The notes: generated by a model from the sequence alone, not told the origin. 64,000 bases of DNA from Adenophora triphylla var. japonica (GCA_022495995.1 JAFEMH010000746.1:1-64000); one strand, 5' to 3'. Positions 45,691 to 57,253 are shown, numbered from the stretch's first letter. Program-made: numbers and translations.

Positions 45691-46265
45691 CCCTCGTAAG
45701 TTTCAGAAATCTTAGGTTCAGACACCTCACAATAGTCTCCATTCAGGTTCGGATGCCTCGCAATGGTCTCACTTAGGTTCAGACGCCTCACAATAGTCTC
45801 CATTCAGGTTCGGATGCCTCGCAATGGTTTCACTTAGGTTCGTACGCCTCGGGAATAGTCTCCATTCAGGCTCGGATGCCTCGCAATGGTCTCACTTAGG
45901 TTCAGACGCCTCACAATAGTCTCCATTTAGGTTCGGATGCCTCGCAATGGTCTCACTTAGGTTCAGACGCCACACAATAGTCTCCATTTAGGTTCGGATG
46001 CCTCGCAATGGTTTCACTTAGGTTCAGATGCCTCAGAATAGTCTCCATTCAGGCTCAGATGCCTCGCAATGGTCTTACATAGGTTCAGACGCCTCACAAT
46101 AGTCTCCATTTAGGTTCGGATGCCTCGCAATGGTCTCACTTAGGTTCAGATGCCTCACAATAGTCTCCATTCAGGTTTGGATGCCTCGCAATGGTCCCAT
46201 TTAGGTTCAGACGCCTTCAAATAGTCTCCCTCAGGTTTAGATGCCTCCAAAACTGTCTCTCTCAG
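45691..46265 (+). repeat. 3' array V, about 61-bp units
   Basis: About nine units contain TTAGGTTCAGACGCCTCACA, ATAGTCTCCATTCAGG and TCGGATGCCTCGCAATGG. Each unit is itself an imperfect dimer of about 30 bp. No strong hairpin is visible here, unlike the other arrays. Confidence 0.92.
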
Positions 46266-46479
46266 GACGAACTCCTCTTAATCATTCCCCACAGGTCGAG
46301 GCCCCTACCAATTTCCCTCACATCCGTGAACTACGATCGGCTTGATTCCCGCTCGGGATACGTAGGAATCCTTTTGCTAAGGGTCCAGCCATTTGACCGC
46401 CCAGGTCTCTCCATAAGGCATCCCCCGATTTGGATCCTTATCTTTTTCGACGACCCCACTTCCTTCGAAAGTGCCGTCG

Positions 46480-48862
46480 TAGGGAGCTAACGTAAGTACC
46501 CAAATCCGGATCATCAAAATCCGTTAAAAGTTAACCGGAACCCGTTAAGTTCCCCGTTCTCGAGTCAACGAGACATCCCGGGACTGCCCCGTGCATCCTG
46601 ACATCAAAGCGTACTCAACACACGTTATCACATGTAAAAGTATGGCTTTCCCCGAAAAACGTACTTTTCGGGGTCTTCCGGGATTAGATTTCCCGTTTTC
46701 GAGCGTCTCGACCTTCCGGAGGTCATAACTCCCTCATACGAACTCCGTTTTGGGCCCACCACATATCAAATCGAACGCGAGAACAAGATCTACGCATGTA
46801 ACTTGTTCAAATCAGTAAATATAGCCAATTTCAGGAACAGTCCGGCCGGACTCTTTCTGCAGCTTAAATACGTGTCCAAGACGTGTCAAACTCAAGGCCA
46901 AATGACCAAAATATCCCCAAATTCAGTCCAAGTCCAGCCGGACTCTTTCTGCCGGACAGAAAACCATCAGGCTAAGCAACATTGCTTCCTCACTAAGCAA
47001 ACCTACCTTAACCCCCAAGTATTTCCCCCCTCCTCCATGTTTTTTTTCACCTATAAATACTCTTCCCATCCTTCATTTCAAACACACCTTTTCCTCCTCT
47101 CTCCACCCCAAGCTTCAAAGCTTGTCTTTCTTCCGCTCTTCGGGGGCCCTCGTGCTACTCGTCGGCGGAATTCTCTACTCTTCGGGGGCCCTCGTGCTAC
47201 TCGTCGGTAGATTCTGATCGTAGGCTAAACCGACACAAGTCGAAACGCTGCCCAAATCCCTAGGTTTCTAAGCACCAAATAAAAGGGGAAACTCTGCCCA
47301 AACACTTCCGAAACACCTTTCAAACACCTTTCCGTATCCCGTATACGCCCACCGAGCCAAAGGAGCCGACCCTAGCCATAGGTAGCTCCCTCTCTCACTC
47401 TCAAAATGTAGACGCCTCCGTCTAACGGGGTCCGATACGTTTTAGCCCCCCGATCCTCTTCTCTTCCCGTAAGAGAAGTAATCAAGGGTTAAAACGGCGT
47501 TCCGACCCCGTTCCGTTTACTTTTTATGTCATTTACCATTCCGGATCGATCGATCCGTTGATTGTCATTTACTTTCTGTCATTTACAATTCCGAGCCGAT
47601 TGGCCTCGTTGATCGTCATTTACAATTCCGAGCCGATTGGCCTCGTTGATCGTCATTTACAATTCCGAGCCGATTGGCCTCGTTGATCTGTCATTTACAA
47701 TTCCGAGCCGATTGGCCTCGTTGATCGTCATTTACGATTCCGGATCGTTTGATTCCGTTGATACCGCACTTTAAATACTGTCATTTATAAAGTCCGACCC
47801 GTTTGGATCGTGATAGTATTTACTTTTCAAAGTCCGAGTCGCAACCCGATTCGTTGATCGCATATCATTTAATACGCATTTTTCCCGTAAAAATCGTTAA
47901 CAATGTAATGCCCGGTTCAAAATCGGAGTTCGTCCGTCGAACTCTCTTTCAAAACGCGTGAAATGACGTTCGGCCTCCGAACGCTCATCTTCAAACTCAA
48001 AACCGCCATTTGACACTCAAAATCATTTAATACGCATTTTTCTCGTAAAAATCGTTAACAATGACTCGCCCGGTTCAAAAAGCCAGAGTTCGACCTTCGA
48101 ATTCCTTTTCAACTCAAAGCCGACGTTTGCCACGCAAACGCTCATTTTAAACTCAAAGTCGACGTTTGCCACGCAAACGCTCATTTCAACTCAGTCGACG
48201 TTTGCCACGCAAACGCTCATTTCAAACTCAAAATCGACGTTTGCCACGCAAACGCTCTTTTCAAACTCAAAATCGACGTTTGCCACGCAAACGCTCATTT
48301 CAAAATCGACGTTTGCCACGCAAACGCTCATTTCAACTCAAAATCGACGTTTGCCACGCAAACGCTCATTTCAAACTCAAAACCGACATTTGTCATTCAA
48401 ACGCTCGTGTTTTCAAACAAAGTCACCTAATCAACGTTTGTCATTCAAACCAAGATTAAGCTTGTCATTCAAGCCCCCCATTTCAAAAGAGACACACACA
48501 CACACACACGATTTCGAGAAAGGTAGAAAGACTCGTCATGCGAGGCTTTTCGGGCGATCTCGTAATACTCTACCCGAAACGTAACGTGACCTCCGAACCT
48601 AATAATCTCTGGTACCAAAAAGCTTTTTACTCATTTTTGCTACCAATAAAAATGATCCCCTGTTTTTAAAGCCTTTTCCTAAGTTTTTGCTACCAATAAA
48701 AACGACACCTTTTCACAATAGCCGTTTCTCAATGTTTGGACTCAAAATACAAAACCACGTGGCGACTCCTCATTTTCCTTCCCATGAAGCGAGGTCTCAG
48801 ACACCAACCCTCCGCGAAAGACAACCGCGTTTCGCGTCCGCGCGAAATCCCGGGTAATTTCA
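46480..48862 (+). repeat. 3' LTR of element B with preceding purine tract
   Basis: The LTR proper is 46491-48862. It starts CGTAAGTACCC where the 5' LTR has TGTAAGTACCC. AGGGAGCTAA before it is a possible polypurine tract. The TATA box is at 47052-47059. A perfect palindrome AGTCCGGCCGGACT lies near 46840. It matches 30474-32843 with a few substitutions and small indels in the microsatellites. Confidence 0.93.
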
Positions 48863-50324
48863 AGTACAAAAATAAAAAGCTCGCTAGGTCGAAACTCCTC
48901 AAATCGTCCTAGGCAAAAATTAGAGCATCAAAAAAAAAAAAAAAAAAAAAAAAAGAGAGAGAAAAACTCTCAAGCCTTCATCGCCCCACAACAAGGATGA
49001 AATTTCAACAAAGGCAAGAAGGACTCTCCCGCAAAGAAGAAGAGTCAAGTGATCAATGAAGAAAAGAGGATCCCTCAACATCCTCTTACAATGAAGCCCG
49101 AATGGCAACGCAAATGAAGAAGACTTTCAACATCAATCCATAAAGAGAAATGTTTAGCCTTAATTCATACTAATGATCGACTTTCTTTTCAAACTCGTTA
49201 AGAAATTTCTAGATGATGCAAGGTCCATTAAAAGTAGAACAAATTTTCTAGACCTTAGAGCCATGTAGCGTTCTTTGTTGAGTCTAGGGGCTTCCTCTTA
49301 GCCATTCTCATACACACTCTCGAAATTCAAGCATCAAAACTGGGGCTTCCTAACCTTTTCCTCCCCCAGTCAATCTCTACTCAAACTCTCAAGAGTAATC
49401 AAATCCGCATTAGGGGCTTTCCTCTTCGTTTCTCACTCTCATCATTAGATAATATACTCCCCCAAAAGAGTCAATACTTGGATCACCTTCAAAAAAAAAT
49501 AGAGTCCGTCTCTCCTCAACTAAACTTGAGATCTCATCCTTCTCCTTAATGAGATTCTTCCAACTGAGTCACCTTCGAGTAAACATACTTTTCAAAAAAA
49601 AAAAAAAAAAACAAGGCTCGCTAGGTTGAAAACTCGTAAAGAGCGGCCTAGGCAAAAGTTAGATCACACAAAAACAAAAGACGCAAAAGAGATGCCCGCT
49701 AGATTGAAAACCCGAAAGGGCGGTCTAGGCAAAAATCAGGGTGCGTCACCAAGAAAAAAAATTCAAAGGGAAAAAGGAGGGGATCCTTCTTCAATTAACG
49801 CAGCCTCACAAGCCTATTCACGAAGTCATCTACATCATACAAGAAGACTTGGGGCTTGGTGTCAAGAGAAGCCTTTGGAAAATACATGCTTTGGATTGAG
49901 CAGCATCAGTTCTACGTAGCGAAAGCCATTGGAGTGGTTTGGACCTTATTCAGTCAATGATAATCACATGAGAAACTTGGGGGTTTGACGATGGAAAAGT
50001 CCTACGACAAAGAAAAATCCTTGAAGCATCCTGAACCTTAGTGTTGAACTTGGGTTATCTCAACGGAATCCTATTAGACGATTGTCTCATTCGATCTTTA
50101 GATGGACCTCACGAGTTGGTCTTCTAGAACCAAAATCTAAGTCACACAAACAATTTTCAATCTCACATAATAGAACTCATTCTCCCCGCTGATTCTTGGA
50201 GTCGAGTGCACATTGATCGTCTTGATCAAACAAATGCTTAAGTGAATGTATGTTGTTAGGCAAATGCTCTCACTAACCCTCTTGCAGGAATTCGTAAGGC
50301 ACGTCAAGTGCCTACTTTAAAGAA
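48863..50324 (+). other. Middle of A3 3' non-coding region
   Basis: It resumes after the AGTAC duplication. It contains stem-loop module 1 (48881-48928), a poly-A tract (48929-48953), modules 2 and 3 (49616-49740) and GGGGCTT motifs. In module 2 GAGC is changed to GATC (49661), weakening the outer stem. No gene is seen. It ends at the Helitron insertion. Confidence 0.8.
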
Positions 50325-50336
50325 CTAGTACATATG

Positions 50337-50356
50337 CCCGTGTCCGAGGACACGGG
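50337..50356 (-). terminator. Helitron 3' terminal hairpin
   Basis: CCCGTGTCCGAGGACACGGG has a 9-bp perfect stem and a 2-base loop, 12 bases from the CTAG end. In Helitrons this hairpin marks the end of rolling-circle transposition. Confidence 0.92.
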
Positions 50357-50700
50357 TCTTTTTTTTTAATTAACATAAACATTATAATTACAAATTATAG
50401 TGATATATGAACATAAACATTATGCCCTTATTTACAAAAAGGTAAGGCATAAATTAACATCTAATTAACATATAGATTTTTAACCAGTTAAATAATAATA
50501 ATTAAAAATTTATCTAATTTACATTCAAATAAAAAAAACTATCTAATCTAAAATTAATAAAAAATAAAAAAACCCATGGCTGGCCATTAAAAAATTAAAA
50601 AATTAAATGTATTATAAGATAGTTGAGGTTTACACAAACCTTAAAAAAAAAAAAATTTTTTTTGATAATTTACCTCTAATCTAATTTACATTCAACATAA

Positions 50701-50758
<58 letters not shown>

Positions 50759-51011
50759 AACACCTACACAAAATTTCTCTCTCTCTGACTCTCTCCAACC
50801 ACGCCCTGCATTTTCCTCCTCAATTCTACCCCTTTCTCTCCCTCACGCCCCAGCCCGTCATCACCTTCTTCTCTTCCTTACAGCACCGCCTCGCCACCAC
50901 TTCCTTTGTAACTGCCCTACCACTTCTTCTCTTCCTTTTTTCACAGCCCTAAAACCCCTCCCCCTCCATTTCCCATCCCCGAAAATTTCTCCCCACATCT
51001 TCCTCTAATCA

Positions 51012-51260
51012 ATGGAGGAATCAACGGAGGAAGGCAACTATCCATCAAAAATTGCCTCCGGAGCAATCAATTTGGGAAGTCACGCAATTCGCTCTCAATC
51101 CGGCCGCAAACCGCTGAAATCCGTCCGCAATTCGCTCGAAATCCGTCCGCAATTCGCTCGAAATCCGGCCGCAAACCGCCTGGCTGGCTGCCAATGGGCG
51201 CGATCGTCTCTGCGCGGTGCCCCGGTGAAGACGATGGTGTTGAGCTGGATCAGTGCTTCC
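51012..51260 (+). other. Possible captured 5' exon in the Helitron, unidentified
   Basis: An ATG-initiated open stretch (MEESTEEGNYPSKIASG) leads to GTAAGT at about 51260, as an exon would. It includes short internal duplications (TCCGTCCGCAATTCGCTCGA twice). The product is not recognised. CT and GT microsatellites follow. It could be a gene 5' end joined to the transporter exon, or chance. Confidence 0.35.
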
Positions 51261-51265
51261 GTAAG

Positions 51266-51299
<34 letters not shown>

Positions 51300-51563
51300 C
51301 AATTGAGCAATTCAACTTCTTGAACCTACCTGTGTAGTTTCTTATTTTTGTCCGTCTTGCAATGCTCTACTTTGCATCACCATGTAATATTTTTGCTAAA
51401 ATTTCTTTACATATTTTTATCAGATACGCACATTGAAAATTGTCACAAAACTACTTCTTAATCACCCCTAAGTTCTACTTCTATCACATGATTTTGGAAA
51501 TGATTTATTGTGATTTAGTGATTAATTCCGGTTGCTAAAGATTTGGTTCTATCATGTTTGCAG

Positions 51564-51648
51564 AATGACATTGCTTTTAGGTCCTCCAAGTTCTGGAAAG
51601 ACAACTTTATTGCTCGCCTTGGCTGGGAAGCTTGATCCAGAGCTTAAG
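51564..51648 (+). pseudogene. Captured exon of a PDR/ABCG transporter (Walker A exon)
   Basis: The 85-bp exon reads [18 protein letters not shown] followed by [10 protein letters not shown], with the Walker A motif GPPSSGKTT of full-size plant ABCG (PDR) transporters. It is preceded by TTTGCAG and followed by GTAGTC, so both splice signals are kept along with some intron on both sides. No other exon of the transporter is found. It lies on the plus strand, opposite to the Helitron. It cannot make a transporter; it is a transduplicated fragment. Confidence 0.9.
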
Positions 51649-52236
51649 GTAGTCCAAATTCCAGCTCCTACTTGGATACCGTTTTTCACCCCACCCCTTT
51701 GTTTCAGATTTTTTTATTTCTACTCTCCTACTTGTAATCTCCTACTTGTAAACTGAGACATTTCATTCGTGTAAAACTGCTACAATGCAAGACAGAGCCT
51801 TTCATTTTAGGAAACAGTCTAAGCGGCTTCACAGCTCTTTGGATGAAAATTAAGAGAAAAATAACAGTGGAGAAATTGAAGTTGAGAAATAAGTAAATAC
51901 CTTTTTTGAAGTTTGAATGCTTTTTGTAGCTGCTTGATTGTTTATTGAATTTTTGGAATTTAAATTTTTGTAAATTTGAATCTGTAAAGTTTTGGAACGT
52001 AAAAAGTTTTGGAAAGTATAAAGAAATGGGGTATATAAATGAGAAGAGGGTGTGGATTTTTTAAAAAAAAATCAAATTTTAGAGGGAAACAGAGGAAGGG
52101 AAAGGAATCAGAAAAGTTTTTTTTTTTTTTTTAAGGGCAAAATGGGAAAGAAACTAAATAGTGAGGGCAAAATGGTAAAGTCGACAAGTGAAACTATTCA
52201 TGCTACAGTGGAAACTGCTTCCATTTATACTATAGA

Positions 52237-53458
52237 TTAGATCAAACATGTTGAGTGTTTGGATTTCGCCTACCTTTCCATGCGTCAAGCATCCATCGCG
52301 TCAAGCAACCATCGCGTCAAGTAACCTTTGCGTCAAGCAACCATTGCGTCAAGCAACCATTGCGTCAAGCAACCATTGCGTCAAGCAACCATCGCGTCAA
52401 GCAACCTTCGCGTCAAGCAACCTTCGCGTCAAGCAAACATTGCGTCAAGCAAACATTGCGTCAAGCAACCATCGCGTCAAGCAACCATCGCGTCAAGCAA
52501 CCTTCGCGTCAAGCAACCTTCGCGTCAAGCAACCTTCGCGTCAAGCAACCTTCGCGTCAAGCAACCATCGCGTCAAGCAACCATCGCGTCAAGCAACCAT
52601 CGCGTCAAGCAACCATTGCGTCAAGCAATCATCGCGTCAAGCAACCATTGCGTCAAGCAATCATTGCATCAAGCAACCATCGCGTCAAGCAACCATTGCG
52701 TCAAGCAACCATTGCGTCAAGTGCCATGCGTCAAGCATATTCCAACAAAAAGCCCGATTCAACGCCCAGACAGGTGGATCGTCAACAATTAGGTGTGTCA
52801 AACATCTAAGATGCGTCAAGCATCTAGGGTCAGTATGTCAAATACTTACCTTATCAAAAGCCCGGTTCAACGCCCAGACAGGTGGATCGTCAACAAATTA
52901 GGTGTGTCAAACATCTAAGATGCGTCAAGCATCTACAAGTAGTATGTCGAGTACTACTTAACAAAAGCCCGGTCTTGAATCGCCAGGATCGTCACCTCAA
53001 CAAAAGCTCGGTCTTGAATCGCCAGGATCGTCACCTCAATAAAAGCTCGGTCCTGAATCACCAGGATCATCACCTCACTCCAGTCTCAAAAGACAAACCA
53101 ACAGGACACCAAGGACCAGATAGGTAAATCTTTGTTTTCTAACATCTTTCCCCGCAGGTTCGGAGCCCAAATAGGCGAATCTTCAGACAAACAAGTATAT
53201 TCAGAATTGGGTCATGATTTGATTCCTCAGTATGGATTTGCCTTTTCAAAAATAAAATCTCCTCGATTTTCAAAAAAAAAATGATTTTCAAAATACCTAA
53301 AGCAACCTTTTTGTGTTTTGGAGTCGAACTACGTTTTAGTCTGATTCTCCGATAGAGATACGTAGGCAGCCGTGCGGCACGACCATCCCAGTGTTCAGAA
53401 TGATGTCTTTTCTATCGACGACACTTTTTCTTTCATAAGACCTGTCGTCGAGGGGCTC
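52237..53458 (+). other. End of A3 3' non-coding region
   Basis: It resumes exactly after the Helitron. It holds the expanded 16-bp minisatellite (52275-52735), a few 83-bp-type units (to about 53080), and the run to the 3' LTR that matches 3880-4148. The polypurine-like GAGGGGCTC directly precedes the LTR. Confidence 0.82.
52275..52735 (+). repeat. Expanded 16-bp minisatellite of A3
   Basis: About 28 units of GCGTCAAGCAACCATC with C/T changes occur here. Since 16 leaves remainder one on division by three, all three plus frames are open and give the same 16-residue peptide repeat. This is a repeat artefact unless shown to be translated. Confidence 0.93.
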
Positions 53459-54520
53459 TGTAGACACCCCATTCTGAACTCATAACTACATGATTACACT
53501 ACTCTTCATCTCTCTTTTATATTTAGATGAAAGCATATCAGTTTCGTCATGTTTCGTTAAGTTTCTAACTAACCTCGTTAGTTTTGGACCTAACTGACTA
53601 ACGGAACAACTGAAGAGGACAAAATAGTCATCAGACTAGTTATCTCGCACAAGATATCATATCTCGCGCGAGATATCCCCTCGACAGGATGTGCAGAAAT
53701 CACTCTCCTTCTCCGTTTCAAACTCTCTTTTTGGATAAAACCTTATCAATTCGGGTATCCAATCGGGCGAGTTCTGGAACCTTCCTAGGGGATTTTACCT
53801 CTCCACCTTCACCTCTCCAACCTCCTATAAATACTGGATGACTTTCAGTGTTTCGGAGGTCGACAATTCTGATCCTTGATCAAGAACACACACAACACAC
53901 ACAATTTGTTGGTTTCTTTCCACGAAAGACTACTTCAAATCACTCACAAAACAACTCCCAAAGTTTGTTCATCAACCTTGTTGATTAGCAAACATCGAAG
54001 CCCGAATCAAAGGACCAAGGCGAAGCTCCGTCCGCATCAAGATCCAAGTCAAGGATCGAGGCGAAGCTCTGTCCGTATCAAGTTTCAACTCTAAACTTGA
54101 GTCGAAACTCTGTCCGAATCTCTCCTCAAAAGGTAATCATCCTTTAACTTTCGTTTCTCTTCTCAACCTCTCTATTGATTTTAGAGTAGTGTAATCCCAT
54201 TAAAAGGATTAGCTTAGAGTCCCTTCAGTCAATGAAGGCGATCTCGAAGCATACAATCCGACATTCCTAATCAAGGAATTGATTAGGGTTTATTTGTTCT
54301 TCTTTAATTATTTTATTAAAAAGATTGAAAACCTCTCTTTTATTTAGCAAGATCGATCTCCGGATTGGGTGAAATGGATGCTCCTTGACCTACCCATTTC
54401 ATAACCTAAGCCCCGAACCCAAATCTCTTTCAAAATGGTTTTCCTATTTTCTCCAATCTAATAATATAGGTGGCGACTCGAAAGATGAAAAGATAAATTC
54501 TTTTTCCTCACAACGCTACA
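53459..54520 (+). repeat. 3' LTR of A3 (complete, 1062 bp)
   Basis: It begins TGTAGACACC and ends CAACGCTACA, followed by the CAACC duplication. Landmarks are palindromes at 53640-53677 (one arm with a change, CACAAG), TATAAATA at 53826-53833, and an internal TGGCGACTC at 54471-54479 identical to the start of the family's primer site. Confidence 0.95.
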
Positions 54521-54525
54521 CAACC

Positions 54526-55646
54526 GGCCAAGTACTGTGAGATATAGTCATTGTTCTAAAAGGATTAAATCCGTCAGATGCTAATCCCAATCTAACATTC
54601 CGAATTTCACTTGAAAATAATGGATAACGTTCATCGAATCCCTTCCACGCACGAGAGTCTGCGGGATGACTCAGCACACCATCGTCTATTCATTTCTCGG
54701 CATGCCATCTCATGGGTGTCGCGGTCTTAGATGACCAATACAACCTTTGCAACCTTGGCTTTAAGGGAAAATACCATACTTTCTTCATCGCTACCTGCTT
54801 GGGAGGTTTATTCTTGCCACTTGTTTCTGCACCTTCACCGCTACCCCCTTCTTCTTGTTGCTTATATAGAGGCTCCACAAATTTCACATTTAGTAAGTTT
54901 TTCAGTTTCATTTCGAAACAACATACAATGATTAATGCACGCGTCCCATGTTTTATAACTCAAACCCAAATCTGCAGTCATCTTGTACGCCTCACGATAG
55001 GAACTTGGCACTTTTGCTGACTGAGGCAATGCCCTAATGAAATTTTTTAATAAAGAAGTAAATCCCTTATCGGCCACTCGATAATTAGCCTTCCAGTGCA
55101 TAAGTTCTACAATAAATGAGAGTACTATAAACTTATCACACCCTTCCCATAAGGCTTGATCAGCATCTCTCAAAAGTCTAAGAAACTTTGCGGTGGCTGC
55201 ATCTGATTGTACGATTTCTTCAATTCCTGGCTGGTTACTATCCGGCATATCCATCCCTTCATGTACCATTCGCCTCATACAATCTTGCACGCCCAATTCA
55301 ATTTCAATGACATCTTCAGTTGTCCTATCATTACTATTCTTATACGCCGAAATGTACTCTTCCCCGTGTCTAGTCCAATTCTTGTAATCTTTTGAAATCC
55401 CACTTAAATACAATGTGATTTCACGGTTGCACGGTCTTTTTGGTAACGATTTGCGCATTTTTTACAAGGATAATATATTTCTTTAACACCAACAGACTTT
55501 TTTGAGAATGTAAAATCGAGGAAGTTGTCAATCCCAGACATATACTCATTTGAAATCCGGTTACCCAAATCAATCCAACTTTTGTCCATATATGACTTGA
55601 TATTTTTAACGTTAAAATACAACCTATATTTATAACCGAGAGACAA
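54526..55646 (-). pseudogene. TNP2-type CACTA transposase, N-terminal part
   Basis: It starts MDKSWIDLGNRISNEYMSG with YYPCKKCANR, the Transpos_assoc domain (PF13963). Then come YKNWTRHGEEY, the segment LLRDADQALWEGCDKF, and LGLSYKTWDACINHCMLF with KCEICGAS, typical of TNP2 N-termini. GLASDGFNPFRTMTISHSTWP ends at the A3 LTR. The frame shifts near 55405 and near 54860 and has a stop after MRWHAEK. The coding sequence continues at 26563. Before A3 arrived the two halves were joined in frame at the Val-Val pair. Confidence 0.92.
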
Positions 55647-57214
55647 ATTTTAGAATAAAAATAATGATTTTAGAATAAAAATAATGATCAGGTAAAGATG
55701 CATCACTAGTCTACTTTTCATATAAGCCGATCCTATACTACCAATCCCTAATCAAAACATAGCAACCATAAACAATAAGAACAATTTTATATAAATAAAA
55801 TGGCAATCCGGTTATAGATCCATTCACAAATAAGAGATCTAAACAAGTAGAGTATTGAACATGCCTAACGAGCGCACCACAAATCAAACAAGTTTTAACA
55901 TGTGCAACGACAATACTTTGGGTAACAAATGCATCTGGGATGACTTGAACCATGACCTTGCCATGTCAGAGGGGGGGTTATGAAGGGTTGAAGCAAAATA
56001 AATGGGAAAAGATTGTAAGATCAATGAAAGAGTATGTTCGAAATCCAAAAAGGCATGAATAAAATACAGCCAAAGATATTGGGTAGCACAGAAGGCAACA
56101 TGCAATTGAAATAGTACCATAAGTTAATGGAAATATACAACTTTGTGTCTCTTCTTCTAAGTAATTCATAGGTATATAATATGCACTATTTTTCGGTCAT
56201 GAACCATCAACAACTACAAGAGACAATACAGACTGTTTACTTGCCTACTTACCAAATAATGATGTAACTAGTGATATAAGGCGCTCCTCCAATTCTTCTT
56301 TATACTGCCTTTTCTTGTTCTTGCTTGTAGGAATCTGTAAAGCAAATGATTCAAGCAAATTAATGTTGAACACCATACCAAATTACCAAAAAGTGCAGGA
56401 AATAGGACAAATTTAACGAACATAGGGCAAAAATAAAGTCAGGAGGGAATTGATAAATACATTGCATCAAAATTTAAAGCAAAAACTACATCAGACAACG
56501 ATGACATAAAAACAAAAGTATTGGTTTAAATGACTTTTTAGAATTGGATGGAGCCCATTTCAACATCTTATCATCTGTGAGACCACACAGATCAGCCTTA
56601 GAATTGAGTTCGCAACATATGTTTAACAAATCTACAATCCCTTTCATACACCAAAACTTTCTCAAATCCAAGCACTATCCAACAAAAACCGATTAACTAC
56701 AATTACTGACAACCAAATCAGTTATGAAAACAGGAAACAAAATGGTAAGGCATCTGGCAAGTATACTATTGAAAAATATGTCCTATCTCTAGGAAATTCA
56801 ATGGGAGAAATATTATAAATTTTGGCTTGAAAAGAAAAACCCACCTGAATTCTTGCCTCTTCTTGATGCGAAGTCCAATACGATCTCACTTGAGCACCGA
56901 TTAGTACTAACAATTCAAACATCGGCCGCATAAAAATATATCATGTGTCAATAACCTTAACTTGGGTGTGTGTAATGTTTGTGTGTATGTATGAGAGAGG
57001 GGGGGGCTTACTTGTCGTCGTGAGCTGAACTCCCCAAAACTTTCTCAAATCCAAGCACTATCCAACAAAAACCGAACAACGGAGGTTTCAAGAACATGAA
57101 CAAGGGAATCAAGAACCCACCAAAACCAAGAAATTAAAAGAAAATCAAAAAAGCGGTATACCTGATTCGTTGTTGATCGACGGTCGGCTGTGTCACCGGC
57201 GGCAGTCTTTGCCC

Positions 57215-57253
<39 letters not shown>

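Larger units (their letters stand above)
30474..48862 (+). mobile_element. Element B: 18.4-kb satellite-rich, non-autonomous Tat/Ogre-like LTR retrotransposon
   Basis: It is flanked by AGTAC at 30469-30473 and 48863-48867. LTRs of 2370 and 2372 bp are nearly identical, so the insertion is recent. After the 5' LTR comes a primer site (32846-32863) and about 1.1 kb of leader. A 3.4-kb tandem array (33951-37330), a decayed gag-protease region (37530-42010), a second set of tandem arrays (42025-46260) and the 3' LTR follow. Tat/Ogre placement rests on the primer site, the protease motif and the habit of that clade of carrying tandem repeats in untranslated regions. I see no reverse transcriptase, RNase H or integrase. 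Confidence 0.9.
50325..52236 (-). mobile_element. Non-autonomous Helitron, 1912 bp, with captured exon
   Basis: On the minus strand the element starts TCTATAGTATAAATGG (52236) and ends with hairpin CCCGTGTCCTCGGACACGGG, then CATATGTA and CTAG (50325). It sits exactly between A and T: removing it restores AAGAATTAGATC, the sequence of A1 at 2938-2949. A TC start, 3' hairpin, CTRR end and A/T target without duplication are the Helitron hallmarks. No RepHel protein is encoded. The interior is AT-rich with CT and CA microsatellites (50706-50758, 51268-51300) and a transporter exon on the opposite strand. Confidence 0.93.
26564..54520 (+). mobile_element. Family A LTR retrotransposon, copy A3, with two nested guests
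   Basis: The element spans 27,957 bp between 5-bp CAACC duplications. Its own sequence is 26564-30473, 48863-50324 and 52237-54520, about 7.7 kb. The rest is element B (30474-48862) and a Helitron (50325-52236). It keeps a 5' LTR whose end and primer site are deleted, a leader, an open gag (28933-30015), the 3' non-coding region with stem-loop modules and minisatellites, and a complete 3' LTR. No pol is present. It split the TNP2 gene of the host CACTA transposon. Confidence 0.93.

Noticed and set aside
51045..51310. Minus-strand frames with RERERER-type repeats
   Set aside because: They arise from the CT microsatellite.
51564..51760. Functional ABC transporter gene
   Set aside because: Only one 85-bp exon inside a Helitron; no other exon present.
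52275..52735. CRISPR-like array
   Set aside because: Units are contiguous 16-mers without unique spacers, in plant DNA, with no cas genes.
52248..52901. Long open frames in all three plus frames with the RQATIASSNH-type repeat
   Set aside because: They come from a 16-bp tandem repeat lacking stop codons; sister copies have different unit numbers and no shared start.
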